Source: Sinorhizobium sp. 6-70 (GTDB lineage: Bacteria; Pseudomonadota; Alphaproteobacteria; Rhizobiales; Rhizobiaceae). Taken from it: a stretch of 64,000 nt of DNA. This document shows positions 34,624 to 43,183 of this stretch, piece by piece (within the stretch, counting starts at the first letter, position 1; every line of letters begins with the position of its first letter). The stretch spans positions 263,802 through 327,801 of the forward strand of contig NZ_JASKLS010000002.1 of the NCBI RefSeq assembly GCF_030124375.1, given 5' to 3'. Under the pieces are notes generated by a model. That model searched no databases and had not been told where the DNA came from. It saw only the letters and a program-made list of their open reading frames with translations. Made by a program: the position numbers and the translations under genes.

Positions 34624-36141
34624 GATGGGAAGATTCAAGATCTCCGCGGCGATTTGCTCGGCGCCGCGGGCGGCATCGATCCGCCTCCAGCCCCTCTCGC
34701 CGCTGTCGCGGGCCAGTTGTCCGGACAGAACGTCGACGTCCGCATCCGAAGGCCCGCCGCTTCGGGAGGCAACGCGGTCACACAGAAGCGTCGCCTCGGC
34801 ATCCAGCCACACGGCGGTGAGCGGAATGCCGAGCTCGCCTGCAAGCTTTTCCATCAGGTTGCGATTTTCCGGCTTGTCGAACACCGCATCGACAATCACA
34901 GTGCCACCTGCGGCCAGGAGCGGGCGGGCTCTCTCTGCCATTTCGCGATAGACCTTTTCCGATACCTCGGGACGGTAGGCCGAGGGCGGCAGTCTGGTTT
35001 CCGCGGAAACGCGGTGCATAGCCTTTCTGACGCGATCGCTTTCGACAATCCTGGCCCCCGGCGCCGCACCCACCCGCGCAGCCAATGTCTCTGCCACCGT
35101 CGTCTTGCCGGAGCCGCTGAATCCACCGATGGCGATCAGCCGTACCGGCACCGGTTGGATCAGCAGGCGTGCCAAGTCGAAGTAGGATCTCGCTTCGGCG
35201 ACGAGTTTCGCTGAAGCTTCCCCGCTTTCTTCCACCTGTGTTGCGGTGACGTGCGCCCTGACGGCGGCGCGAATTGCCATCAGGTACGGCAGAAGCACGA
35301 AACCGTCCTCGTCATCCGATTCGTCCAGATAACGATTCATGACCAGGTTTGCGAGATCCGGGAAGCCACGATGCCAGAGATCCATCAGCAGAAAGGCGAG
35401 GTCATAAAGTGTATCAACCGTAGCGATCTGATCGTTGAACTCGATGCAATCGAACAACCGCGGCGCACCCTCGAAAAGGCAGATGTTACGCAGATGCAGG
35501 TCGCCATGGCAGCGCCTGACCTTTCCCGCCGCCTCGCGCCGGTCGAGCAGCGTCGCATGGCGCGCGAGCCCTCTATCGAATGCCAGAGTGAAGGCGCCGA
35601 GCTCGGCCGGTTGAAAGACCCGGCTCGTTGCAAATCCCGCGGCGTTGATGCGGAGGACTCCGGCGATATTGGCAGCGCCTCCCCCTTCATGAACGACAGG
35701 CGCCGCGCGGTGAAAGCGTGCGATCATCTGCGCGGCCACAGTCATGAGCTCAGGGGTGAGCCTGCCCTCGACAGCCATTCGGTCGAAGAGCGCTTGCTGA
35801 TCGAAGCGCGCCATTTCAACCACTGCGTCCAGCAATTCTCCATGGCCGTCGAACGCCAGGGTACCATCCTTCTCGCGGGTAATTCGCCGGACGCCGAGAT
35901 ACAGCCCTGGCGCGGTCGCGGAATTGAGCTCCACCTCCTTCTGGCAGGCATCGAGCCGGAGCCTCGCGGTCGAGAAATCGACGTAGGGCAGCTTGACCGC
36001 TCGTTTCATTTTGAAGGCCCGCCGGCCGACGAGGAAGATACGGGAAATATGCGTTTCCATCGTCTCGATCGGCTCGGTGATGCCATAAGAGGCAGGAGCG
36101 CTGAGAAACGCGACCGCCGCGGTCTGGTCTTCCGCTATCAC
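34597..36141 (-). CDS. Aminoglycoside-phosphotransferase-like / AAA kinase fusion protein
   Basis: A 514-residue two-domain protein. Residues about 40-320 are APH/choline-kinase-like: [15 protein letters not shown] is the Brenner-type catalytic loop and LFDCIEFND the Mg-binding Asp motif. Residues about 335-505 are a P-loop kinase domain (Walker [14 protein letters not shown], about 341-353) of the zeta-toxin/gluconate-kinase-like AAA_33 group. The start chosen is GTG 36141, 5 bases after AGGAGG; frame-open ATGs at 36171-36198 would lie within the predicted promoter or FixK box. Substrate unknown; antibiotic resistance should not be assumed. A perfect FixK-type box precedes it. Confidence 0.85.
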   Translation of the reverse strand: MIAEDQTAAVAFLSAPASYGITEPIETMETHISRIFLVGRRAFKMKRAVKLPYVDFSTARLRLDACQKEVELNSATAPGLYLGVRRITREKDGTLAFDGHGELLDAVVEMARFDQQALFDRMAVEGRLTPELMTVAAQMIARFHRAAPVVHEGGGAANIAGVLRINAAGFATSRVFQPAELGAFTLAFDRGLARHATLLDRREAAGKVRRCHGDLHLRNICLFEGAPRLFDCIEFNDQIATVDTLYDLAFLLMDLWHRGFPDLANLVMNRYLDESDDEDGFVLLPYLMAIRAAVRAHVTATQVEESGEASAKLVAEARSYFDLARLLIQPVPVRLIAIGGFSGSGKTTVAETLAARVGAAPGARIVESDRVRKAMHRVSAETRLPPSAYRPEVSEKVYREMAERARPLLAAGGTVIVDAVFDKPENRNLMEKLAGELGIPLTAVWLDAEATLLCDRVASRSGGPSDADVDVLSGQLARDSGERGWRRIDAARGAEQIAAEILNLPISYLGTPQP

Positions 36142-36197
36142 GCATTCCTCCTGTTTTCTCCGACTTGCCATGGAACACCGTTTGGGCATCGTTCTCA

Positions 36198-36211
36198 TTG
36201 ATACCGATCAA
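36198..36211. promoter_or_regulatory. Perfect FixK/FNR-type box upstream of the APH/AAA gene
   Basis: TTGATACCGATCAA has two perfect half sites (TTGAT and ATCAA). On the minus strand a TTCCAT hexamer at 36175-36170 lies 32 bases from the box centre, giving a start near 36163 and a 22-base leader that includes AGGAGG. This supports the GTG start at 36141. Confidence 0.75.
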
Positions 36212-36297
36212 CCAAGGCATCAAGGAAGGAAACCCTCAAGCGGCGAAAGCGTTTCACCAAGTAGCCACGCCGCAGCCAGATCGCTCGGCCATGCAGT

Positions 36298-36311
36298 TTG
36301 ATTCAGCTCAA
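36298..36311 (+). promoter_or_regulatory. Near-match FixK/FNR-type box upstream of the Usp gene
   Basis: TTGATTCAGCTCAA differs from TTGAT-N4-RTCAA at one position (C for R). TAGGCT at 36333-36338 is centred exactly 31 bases downstream, the class II -10 position, with a start near 36346 and a 35-base leader to the ATG at 36381. Confidence 0.55.
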
Positions 36312-36380
36312 TGAAGGATGCGGTCACTCGCCTAGGCTGACATGCGGTAAGCGCAACCAACTCTTCGAGGGAGAAAGCTC

Positions 36381-37214
36381 ATGCCCTTCAAGACAATTCT
36401 CACCGTCACAGGAGTCGACGGCTCAGATAGCGATCTGCAAACCGCAGCCGATCTCTGCGGCCAAGCGGGTGCTCATCTTTCTGTCCTGGTCGTCGCGATG
36501 GCTCCGCCACCGCCGATCGGAGAGTATGCGACCGCTTCCACGATATGGCTGGAGCAACGCGATCGCGATCGCGAGAAGCTTGAAGCATCCGTGAACCATG
36601 CCCGCGAAACAGTTTCTCGCGCCGAAATCTCCTTCGAGATCGATGGCATCTACGCCGAAGCCGGGACGGCAGATCGCGAAATTGGCCACCGCGCGCTTTA
36701 CGCCGATCTCGTCTTGATCGGGCCAAGCGTTCTTGACCAGGCGGATTTCAAGCGGCAGGTGATCAACGGCAGCCTCTTTCAGGCGACGCGACCGATCCTG
36801 CTCAACCCGACCGGCAGCAAGCCGAGTCTCCGGCCGAAGACGGTCCTGCTTGCCTGGGACTCGCGCGCGGAAGCTGCCCGTGCGGCGTGCGAGGCTCTCG
36901 AACTCATGGCGAAGGCGACGTCGGTCCACGTAACCTTGGTCGACCCGGAGGCAGTTCGCGGGGAAAACGGCGAGGAACCTGGCGCCGATATCGCCGCCTA
37001 TCTCGCTCGCCACGGCATCAACGTAACGGTCGATCAGCTACCGAGCGCGGGCCGTCCTGTGGCGAGCGTGCTGCAGCAGCATGCCGTCGACATTGCCGCC
37101 GACATGATCGTCATGGGCGCATACGGGCATTCGCGAGTGCGCGAGCTGATCTTCGGTGGGGTTACAAGGACAATGCTCGACGATGCTGTCATCCCGATCC
37201 TGATGGCCCGCTGA
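36381..37214 (+). CDS. Universal stress protein, two tandem Usp domains
   Basis: A 277-residue cytoplasmic protein with two UspA domains (about 1-145 and 150-277). The second keeps the ATP-type motif GAYGHSRVRELIFGGVTRTM, that is G-x2-G-x9-G(S/T). The first domain's equivalent (LIGPSVLDQ...) is degenerate. Tandem Usp proteins are often induced under low oxygen in FixK/FNR or DosR-type regulons. ATG 36381 follows GAGGGAGA. A near-match FixK box with a correctly spaced -10 precedes it. Confidence 0.88.
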   Translation: MPFKTILTVTGVDGSDSDLQTAADLCGQAGAHLSVLVVAMAPPPPIGEYATASTIWLEQRDRDREKLEASVNHARETVSRAEISFEIDGIYAEAGTADREIGHRALYADLVLIGPSVLDQADFKRQVINGSLFQATRPILLNPTGSKPSLRPKTVLLAWDSRAEAARAACEALELMAKATSVHVTLVDPEAVRGENGEEPGADIAAYLARHGINVTVDQLPSAGRPVASVLQQHAVDIAADMIVMGAYGHSRVRELIFGGVTRTMLDDAVIPILMAR

Positions 37215-37419
37215 GCGCCCCCGCCGTCAACGCAGTAGCCGGCCGTTCGCAGAGCGGATCGAGGGGGACCGAACACCAATCGGAAGACGGCAATGCGCCA
37301 AGATCGGGAAGGATCTGGTAAAGTTGCCGATATGGGGGACCGAATGATACTTCTCGGATGGGGCATCCGCCCCTCCCGACGGAGATCGCAACAGACGACG
37401 CCAATTGGAGGTTTCACCA

Positions 37420-37839
37420 ATGAGCGAAGCTTGGGACCTGTCGATTTCACCCGAAAAAGTCTGCTATTTCATAGTCAAGGCCCGCGAATTCGACGTCAAG
37501 GATGCCGTGACCGACCCCGACCCGGCATCCAACGCATCCGACGACAACATGGCCTCGGTGCTTGAGGATCAACCGGACGATCCCGTCGAGGCTGAACTTG
37601 CGAGCGCCATCTGGGCGCTCAACGAAGACGAGCAGATCGATCTCGTCGCTTTGACTTGGCTCGGCCGCGGCGACGGCAAGCTGGAAGACTGGAACGACAT
37701 TCGTGCCCAGGCTGCCGACGCACACAACAACCGAACGGCCGCCTATCTGCTCGGTATACCGCTGTTGGCGGACTACCTGGAGGAGGCGATGGCGCAATTC
37801 GGCGAGTCCTGCCAGGATTACGAAACAGGCCGCCTCTGA
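37420..37839 (+). CDS. DUF3775 protein
   Basis: A 139-residue cytoplasmic protein with the DUF3775 pattern: WDLSISPEKVCYFIVKAREF at the start and EDEQIDLVALTWLGRGDG and LLADYLEEAMAQFG near the end. Function unknown. Acidic, with no membrane segment. ATG 37420 follows TTGGAGG. It is 205 bases downstream of the Usp gene; I see no FixK box in that gap, so it may share the Usp transcript or have its own promoter. In rhizobia I recall this family beside fix/microaerobic genes. Confidence 0.82.
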   Translation: MSEAWDLSISPEKVCYFIVKAREFDVKDAVTDPDPASNASDDNMASVLEDQPDDPVEAELASAIWALNEDEQIDLVALTWLGRGDGKLEDWNDIRAQAADAHNNRTAAYLLGIPLLADYLEEAMAQFGESCQDYETGRL

Positions 37840-37919
37840 AGTACCTTGTGCGCCCTGACGAGGCGAATGCGTCTGCTTGGGGAAGCCAGGCCAGCCGCCG
37901 CTCGAAATCAAGAGAGCGT

Positions 37920-37933
37920 TTGATTTATGTCAA
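37920..37933 (+). promoter_or_regulatory. FixK/FNR-type box upstream of the DUF4405 gene
   Basis: TTGATTTATGTCAA fits TTGAT-N4-RTCAA. TAGTAT at 37976-37981 is a good -10 whose centre is 52 bases from the box centre. That places the box near -62, the class I FNR/CRP position, with a start near 37988 and a leader of about 20 bases. Confidence 0.7.
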
Positions 37934-38007
37934 TAATTACAAACCTTTAACTCTCCGTCCACCACTTGGGCGCGCTAGTATTCGCCGCAGGACAACAGAA
38001 ATCGGAG

Positions 38008-38514
38008 ATGTCCGTGAAAGCCATCCTGCAGCGATATGCGACGCCCTTCATCACAGGTCTATTTCTCGTTTCGCTCATTTCGGGAATCGCGCTGTTTTTC
38101 CACGTGGGCAACGGCGTTTTCAACGAGATGCATGAATGGCTGAGCATCGCGCTCATCCTGCCGTTCGCGCTGCACGTTTGGAGGAACTGGCGACCGATGA
38201 CGCATTACCTCGAACGTCTTCCGATGACGCTTACGCTCTTGGTCTCGACCGGAGCGGCCGTTGCCATGGCCTGGCCGAGCAGTGAAGGTCGCAGCAGCGG
38301 GCCACCGCAGATCGCCTTCAGCCGGCAGATCATCGCCAACACCGCCGGCGAGATCGCACCGCTTCTGGGTCTGACGAGCGAGAGCCTGGTCGAAACGCTC
38401 AAGGCGCGCGGATTCGCGGCAGCGGCACCCGATATGGCCTTGATCGAGATTGCCACGAAATCGGGCAAGAACGAATCCCAGCTGGTGCGGGCCCTTTTGC
38501 CGGGCCAACCGTGA
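38008..38514 (+). CDS. DUF4405 membrane protein
   Basis: A 168-residue protein. Three hydrophobic segments in the first 95 residues: FITGLFLVSLISGIALFF, WLSIALILPFALHVWRNW and TLTLLVSTGAAVAMAW. Conserved His in FFHVG, EMHEW and ALHVW suggest haem or metal ligands as in b-type cytochromes (inference). A soluble C-terminal part of about 70 residues follows. The ATG at 38008 directly abuts GGAG; a GTG at 38014 has better spacing (6 bases) and may be the true start. The gene follows a FixK-type box. Confidence 0.8.
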   Translation: MSVKAILQRYATPFITGLFLVSLISGIALFFHVGNGVFNEMHEWLSIALILPFALHVWRNWRPMTHYLERLPMTLTLLVSTGAAVAMAWPSSEGRSSGPPQIAFSRQIIANTAGEIAPLLGLTSESLVETLKARGFAAAAPDMALIEIATKSGKNESQLVRALLPGQP

Positions 38515-38639
38515 CAAACAGGCAATAGCGCGCAACGTTATTCTACAAGTCTGCAATACAAACACATGCTAGCGTCTCCCGTAGCGCCGATCGATAATTG
38601 CCGCGCATTTCAGTTCGTCGGGCAACGGGAGAGCATTGA

Positions 38640-39350
38640 ATGGAACCATCGCCTCCGGGCCAATATGACCCGCTACCGCTCGTGCTTATTGTCCTTTCGG
38701 CGGTGACCGGTCTTGTCGACGCGGTCAGTGTGCTCGGGCTCGGCCAGGTTTTTGTCGCCAACATGACCGGCAACACAGTCTTCCTGGGCTTTGCCATCGG
38801 CGGAGCCCCCGGCTTCGATGTTGCGCGAAACCTGACCGCGTTGATTGCCTTCTTAGTCGGGGCATGGGCCGGCGGGCTTATTGCTGTACGCCATGCAAAG
38901 GCCAGTCGCCGGCGTTGCCTGCTGACCGTTGCGACGGGTGAAGCGTTGCTCTTCTGGATCTCCGCCTTTCTTGCGATCGGATTTGACACGAACGCACTCG
39001 CGCCTACCCGCAGTCTTTATCTGCTGATCATCCTTACCGCCATTGCCATGGGGCTGCGAAATGCGACAGTTCGCGCGCTCAAGGTGCCGGATCTCACCAC
39101 GACGGTTCTTACACTGACTATCACTGGCCTTGCCGCGGATTCCTCGCTTGCCGGCGGCAGCAACAAGAACTGGCAGCGCCGCGTTGCAGCCGTGCTCGCC
39201 ATCCTGATCGGCGCCGCTATCGGCGCTGCCTTGATGCGGTGGGTCGGGCTCGCGCCGACATTGCTCGTGACTGGCGCCATCGTGCTGGGCGTAACGATCG
39301 CTTATGCCCTCCACCCTGCATCTCGCCAACTCGCGAGTGACGCTGCATGA
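38640..39350 (+). CDS. YoaK-family (DUF1275) membrane protein
   Basis: A 236-residue polytopic membrane protein with about six helices. It contains the DUF1275 motifs GLVDAVSVLGLGQVFVANMTGN and MGLRNATVRALKVPDLTTTV. Function unknown; distantly transporter-like. It overlaps the DUF1622 gene by 4 bases (ATGA), so the pair forms an operon. The 125-base gap upstream shows no FixK-type box. Confidence 0.85.
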   Translation: MEPSPPGQYDPLPLVLIVLSAVTGLVDAVSVLGLGQVFVANMTGNTVFLGFAIGGAPGFDVARNLTALIAFLVGAWAGGLIAVRHAKASRRRCLLTVATGEALLFWISAFLAIGFDTNALAPTRSLYLLIILTAIAMGLRNATVRALKVPDLTTTVLTLTITGLAADSSLAGGSNKNWQRRVAAVLAILIGAAIGAALMRWVGLAPTLLVTGAIVLGVTIAYALHPASRQLASDAA

Positions 39351-39757
39351 GCACTGCGATCGAACGAGGCGAGTTGGCGAGTTTGGTGGCGCCGCTGATG
39401 GAGCCATTGGCATCCGCGCTGGAGGCCTTCGGCGTCGCGGTCATCATCATCGGCGTGATCTTCGCCACCGTCCGCTATGTGCGGGACTTGGCCGCAGGTC
39501 TCGGCGATCTCGCCTACGACCGCTACCGCGCCAACCTGGGGCGCGGGATCCTGCTTGGCCTCGAACTTCTGATCGGCGCGGATATCATCGCGACCATCAC
39601 GTCGCCCCTCACCTGGGAGAGTGTCGGCTTGCTGGGGCTGATCGTGCTGATACGGACCTTCTTGAGCTTCTCGCTGGAGGCGGAGATCGAAGGCGAATGG
39701 CCCTGGCAAAGGCAGCGGCGCAACAGGGCAGCGGGTCCGAAAGGCCCGAACGATTAA
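39347..39757 (+). CDS. DUF1622 membrane protein
   Basis: A 136-residue protein with a first membrane helix at about 25-42 (FGVAVIIIGVIFATVRYV), the family stretch YDRYRANLGRGILLGLELLIGADII, and a third hydrophobic segment (SVGLLGLIVLIRTFLSF). The C-terminus is charged. DUF1622 proteins are small inner-membrane proteins without known function. Translationally coupled to the DUF1275 gene. Confidence 0.85.
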   Translation: MSTAIERGELASLVAPLMEPLASALEAFGVAVIIIGVIFATVRYVRDLAAGLGDLAYDRYRANLGRGILLGLELLIGADIIATITSPLTWESVGLLGLIVLIRTFLSFSLEAEIEGEWPWQRQRRNRAAGPKGPND

Positions 39758-39832
39758 GCAGGGCTCAAAAACTCCGACGCGAATGGCGGGGGTCAACACG
39801 AATGGCGGGCGAGCCAACTCCCCGCGGCGGTT

Positions 39833-39860
39833 GTCTCGGCCGCTCCGTCGCGGCCGAGAC
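39833..39860. terminator. Candidate bidirectional terminator hairpin
   Basis: A perfect 11-bp stem, GTCTCGGCCGC (39833-39843) with GCGGCCGAGAC (39850-39860), and a 6-base loop, lies between the convergent DUF1622 and minE genes. There is no clear T-run, so intrinsic termination is uncertain. Confidence 0.45.
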
Positions 39861-39886
39861 TATCGGGGCTTGCCGGCCTAGGTCTG

Positions 39887-40150
39887 TCAGGCCGCCCGGA
39901 CGCTTGCGTCGAGCGGGATCTCGATATCGACCTCAAGCGTCGAGACCTGTTCGCCGCGGTCCATCTTCACGTTCACTTTGTCGCGGTCGACCTGAACGTG
40001 CTTCGCAATGACCGCGAGAATTTCCTCCCGCAGCTGCGCGACCAGGTCCGAGTGACCGACCGAGGCGCGCTCATGTGCGAGCAGGATCTGGAGGCGTTCG
40101 CGCGCCGTCGGCGCCGAAGTTTGTTTACTGAAGAAGCTGAAAATACTCAT
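39887..40150 (-). CDS. minE: Cell division topological specificity factor MinE
   Basis: An 87-residue MinE. N-terminal membrane- and MinD-interacting part [29 protein letters not shown]; the C-terminal dimerisation part contains [20 protein letters not shown]. It displaces MinC/MinD from the membrane and drives pole-to-pole oscillation. It overlaps minD by 4 bases and ends the minCDE operon. Confidence 0.97.
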   Translation of the reverse strand: MSIFSFFSKQTSAPTARERLQILLAHERASVGHSDLVAQLREEILAVIAKHVQVDRDKVNVKMDRGEQVSTLEVDIEIPLDASVRAA

Positions 40151-40965
40151 GCTGCCCTCCGTCCGAATATTTTTCCGAACAAACCGCCGCGCTTTTCACC
40201 GGGAATGGTGATCGGGACCGTTTCGCCGGCAAGCCGGCGTGCGGCATCGAGGTAAGCGAGCGCCGGTGCGCTGCGGCTGTCGGCGATCGTGACAGGTGCA
40301 CCGATGTTGGAGGCGCGCAGCACGTCCATGCTTTCCGGAACGATCCCAAGCAGCGGGATCGAGAGGATCTCGAGCACGTCATCGACCTTCAGCATGTCGC
40401 CCCGCTCTGCGCGGTTTGCATCGTAGCGGGTGAGCAGCAGATGCTTTTCCACCCGTTCGCCGCGTTCCGCTCTCTCCGTCTTGGAGTCGAGAAGACCGAT
40501 GATGCGATCCGAGTCGCGAACGGACGAGACTTCCGGGTTGGTGACGATGACGGCAACGTCGGCATGGCGCATGGCGAGCGTGGCGCCGCGCTCGATCCCG
40601 GCCGGGCTGTCGCAGATGATCCAGTCGAAATGCTTTTTCAGCTCGGCCATCACCTTTTCGACGCCCTCGGGCGTCAGGCTGTCCTTGTCACGCGTCTGCG
40701 ATGCCGGCAGCAGGAAAAGGGTTTCGAGCCGCTTGTCGCGGATCAGCGCCTGCGGCAGCTTGGCGTCGCCCTGTATGACATTGACCAGGTCATAAACGAC
40801 TCGCCGCTCGGCTCCCATGACGAGGTCGAGATTGCGCAGGCCGACGTCAAAATCGACGACGACCGTCTTCTCGTTCCTCTGCGCCAATGCCGCACCGAGT
40901 GCGGCGGTAGACGTCGTCTTGCCGACGCCGCCTTTACCCGATGTAACCACGATTACTTTCGCCAT
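40147..40965 (-). CDS. minD: Septum-site-determining ATPase MinD
   Basis: A 272-residue ParA/MinD ATPase. Deviant Walker [16 protein letters not shown] at residues 4-18. Also [28 protein letters not shown] and the C-terminal amphipathic membrane-targeting helix ([12 protein letters not shown]). The start at 40965 (AGGAGTGC upstream) puts the first beta strand at the N-terminus; an ATG at 41001 is less likely. It recruits MinC to the membrane near the poles. In the minC-minD-minE order. Confidence 0.97.
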   Translation of the reverse strand: MAKVIVVTSGKGGVGKTTSTAALGAALAQRNEKTVVVDFDVGLRNLDLVMGAERRVVYDLVNVIQGDAKLPQALIRDKRLETLFLLPASQTRDKDSLTPEGVEKVMAELKKHFDWIICDSPAGIERGATLAMRHADVAVIVTNPEVSSVRDSDRIIGLLDSKTERAERGERVEKHLLLTRYDANRAERGDMLKVDDVLEILSIPLLGIVPESMDVLRASNIGAPVTIADSRSAPALAYLDAARRLAGETVPITIPGEKRGGLFGKIFGRRAA

Positions 40966-40997
40966 CTTGCACTCCTGTTTCCCGGCCGGCAGCCGGC

Positions 40998-41750
40998 TCA
41001 ATTAAGTCTCTCTGCCATGATTGAATCGCCTTCGAGCCAGAGCTGCACCGCCTGACCGCGAAGGTGTGGCGCCATGTCGTCGGCCGTCTTGTAGACACCG
41101 TCGATTGCCAGCAATTCTGCTTCAAGCTTGCGGCAGAAGATGCGCGCCGAGGCATTACCCACGGATCCCGCCAGCGCCCGTCCCCGCAGCGTTCCGTAGA
41201 TGTGAACCGAACCACCCGCGATGATTTCCGCGCCCGAGGCGACCGACCCGACGACGGTGACGTCACCCTCGGGAAAGATCACCGATTGCCCGGAGCGGAC
41301 GGGCTCCTTGATGATGATCGAAGGCATTGCCCTGACCAACTGCGGCTCTGGACGAACGGCAGGTTCTGCCGCCTTGCCGTTGCCGGATTTGGCCGCCTCG
41401 GCGGTCGATTCGGCCGGCGGAACCTCGAAGTCGGGGGCCGGCCGGCCGCCCTTCATGGCCGGCGGCATGCCGGGTTCGAACAGTGAAGGTCGCCCGCCTT
41501 CGATGCCCATGATGCGCACGTTGCGTTTCGCAAGCTCGCCGATCAGCGCCTTCAGTTGCGTCCGGTCGATCTCGATGTCTTCCACGTCGAGAACGACCGG
41601 CCTGCCCAGGAAAAACCCCGCCGAGCGCGAGGCCAAATCGTCGAGCCGGGTAAGCCATCCATCGAGTGGCAGTTCCGGAGAAAGCACGAGCGCCAGGAAT
41701 GAGCGGCCCTTGATACGGATCGAGCGAGTATCTGTTAGCACTTTGGTCAT
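40998..41750 (-). CDS. minC: Septum-site-determining protein MinC
   Basis: A 250-residue FtsZ-polymerisation inhibitor. The N-terminal domain is at residues about 5-105 (IRIKGRSFLALVLSPE, FFLGRPVVLDVEDI). A Pro/Ala-rich linker follows, then the C-terminal beta-helix MinC_C at about 145-240: VRSGQSVIFPEGDVTVVGSV, GAEIIAGGSVHIYGTLRGRA. First gene of minCDE; 32 bases to minD. A CtrA-type motif lies 42 bases upstream of its start. Confidence 0.95.
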   Translation of the reverse strand: MTKVLTDTRSIRIKGRSFLALVLSPELPLDGWLTRLDDLASRSAGFFLGRPVVLDVEDIEIDRTQLKALIGELAKRNVRIMGIEGGRPSLFEPGMPPAMKGGRPAPDFEVPPAESTAEAAKSGNGKAAEPAVRPEPQLVRAMPSIIIKEPVRSGQSVIFPEGDVTVVGSVASGAEIIAGGSVHIYGTLRGRALAGSVGNASARIFCRKLEAELLAIDGVYKTADDMAPHLRGQAVQLWLEGDSIMAERLN

Positions 41751-41791
41751 CTACGTTAATTTTTGGTTGCCAAGATTTACGTGAATCGCGG

Positions 41792-41806
41792 TTAACAAAT
41801 GGTTAA
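41792..41806. promoter_or_regulatory. CtrA-type binding site upstream of minC
   Basis: TTAACAAATGGTTAA is TTAA-N7-TTAA, the CtrA consensus, and is embedded in the inverted repeat GGTTAAC/GTTAACC. It lies 42-56 bases before the minC start, where it could overlap the promoter. CtrA control of min genes is known in S. meliloti from my memory. Confidence 0.65.
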
Positions 41807-42147
41807 CCCGGGCACCCTGCATGAAGCTGGAGAGCCGGATTTGGAAGCAAGAAAAATGCCTCTGAGATGCGACGGCAGGCCCGGAAAGAGCTGATGATTT
41901 GCCGGGGCCGCAGCGCGCGCCAAAGTGGAGCGCCGCGTCGGGCCGGTGATCGACTTCGTCCCGAAATTCGACGTGCTCCGATTCGCTACCCGTCATCCGC
42001 CGCCGAATCGCCGCCGCCCGTCGGCGCCTGTTTGCAGGGCAACCGCCCCATGGAAGACGCCTGCCTACATTGTCAGTCTGTCCAGCCAGCTCGCCATCGA
42101 GCCGTCGCATGTTCCGCTTGAGGGCCACGACTGCTTGCAGCTGTGCA
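41807..42147. other. Intergenic region between minC and the pho operon without a recognisable gene
   Basis: Frames here are short, compositionally odd and lack family similarity. The gap is shared by the divergent minC and phnC genes. Apart from the CtrA-type motif at its left end and the PHO half-sites at its right end I see nothing to name. Confidence 0.5.
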
Positions 42148-42187
42148 CTGTTACAGAAACGATAAGAAACTGACATTTGGCGTTCAT
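42148..42187 (+). promoter_or_regulatory. Tandem PHO-box half-sites upstream of phnC/phoC
   Basis: Four 7-mers lie at exact 11-base steps: CTGTTAC (42148), ACGATAA (42159), CTGACAT (42170) and CGTTCAT (42181). Compared with CTGTCAT they match 5, 2, 6 and 5 of 7 positions. The last pair, CTGACAT-TTGG-CGTTCAT, is a good PHO box. TATGGC at 42199-42204 is a possible -10 about 11 bases further, the usual PhoB-activated layout. Confidence 0.65.
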
Positions 42188-42250
42188 GAAGCGCCGCTAT
42201 GGCAGGTGTCATACCGATGACCGGTCTCCCCGAAAGAGGATCTGCTGCCA

Positions 42251-43093
42251 ATGTTTCAGTTGAAGAATGTAACCCGCCGATTCGGCACGAAAACAGCCGT
42301 CAGCTCGGTTACCTTCGACATCCCGCAGGGCCAGATGGTCGGCATCATCGGCCGCTCGGGCGCCGGCAAGTCGACGCTGCTGCGCATGATCAACCGGCTC
42401 GTCGATCTCTCGTCCGGCTCGATCGAATTCGCCGGCACGGAAGTGTCCTCGCTCCGCGGTGCGCCCTTGCGCAACTGGCAGCGCGATTGCGCGATGATCT
42501 TCCAGCAGTTCAACCTCGTGCCGAGGCTCGACGTCCTGACCAATGTCCTGCTCGGACGCCTCAATCACCGCTCGACCGCGCTCAGCATCCTCAACATGTT
42601 TACCCGCGAAGAGCGGATCATGGCGATCGGTGCGCTCGAACGCCTCGGCATCGAGCAGACGGCATTGCAACCCGCCGGCACGCTTTCCGGCGGACAGCAG
42701 CAGCGCGTCGCGATTGCCCGCGCGCTGATGCAGCAGCCGAAGGTGCTCTTGGCCGATGAACCGATCGCCTCGCTCGACCCGCTCAACGCCAAGATCGTCA
42801 TGGATGCCCTGCGCGACATCAACGAGCGCGACGGCATCACCGTCATCACGAACCTGCATACGCTCGACACCGCCCGGAACTATTGCGAACGGATCATCGG
42901 GATGGCGCATGGGCGCGTCGTATTCGACGGACAACCGAAGGATCTGACCGCCGCGGCCGTCGCCGAGATTTACGGCGCAGACACCGCAATCGAAGAATCG
43001 ATGACCTCGACAAGCATCAATATTCCCGCGGCACTCCCGCGGGAAAACACCGCATCGGCTGGCCTCAAGCCGCTGGCATTGGCCGGTCTCTGA
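42251..43093 (+). CDS. phnC: Phosphate/phosphonate ABC transporter ATPase (PhnC/PhoC)
   Basis: A 280-residue ABC ATPase. Walker [10 protein letters not shown] (residues 34-42), Q-loop [10 protein letters not shown], signature [15 protein letters not shown], Walker [13 protein letters not shown] and switch His in [11 protein letters not shown]. It matches PhnC; the orthologous S. meliloti gene is called phoC. It energises uptake through the two permeases downstream. First gene of an operon phoC-D-E-T behind tandem PHO half-sites, so phosphate-starvation induction by PhoB is expected. Confidence 0.93.
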   Translation: MFQLKNVTRRFGTKTAVSSVTFDIPQGQMVGIIGRSGAGKSTLLRMINRLVDLSSGSIEFAGTEVSSLRGAPLRNWQRDCAMIFQQFNLVPRLDVLTNVLLGRLNHRSTALSILNMFTREERIMAIGALERLGIEQTALQPAGTLSGGQQQRVAIARALMQQPKVLLADEPIASLDPLNAKIVMDALRDINERDGITVITNLHTLDTARNYCERIIGMAHGRVVFDGQPKDLTAAAVAEIYGADTAIEESMTSTSINIPAALPRENTASAGLKPLALAGL

Positions 43094-43183
43094 CGACCCG
43101 CCACGATCGAGCGCCCGCGTCAAGGGCACCTCTTTGCAACCGATATCGATCCGGCACGGCCGGATAAACGGGAGACGAACCTT

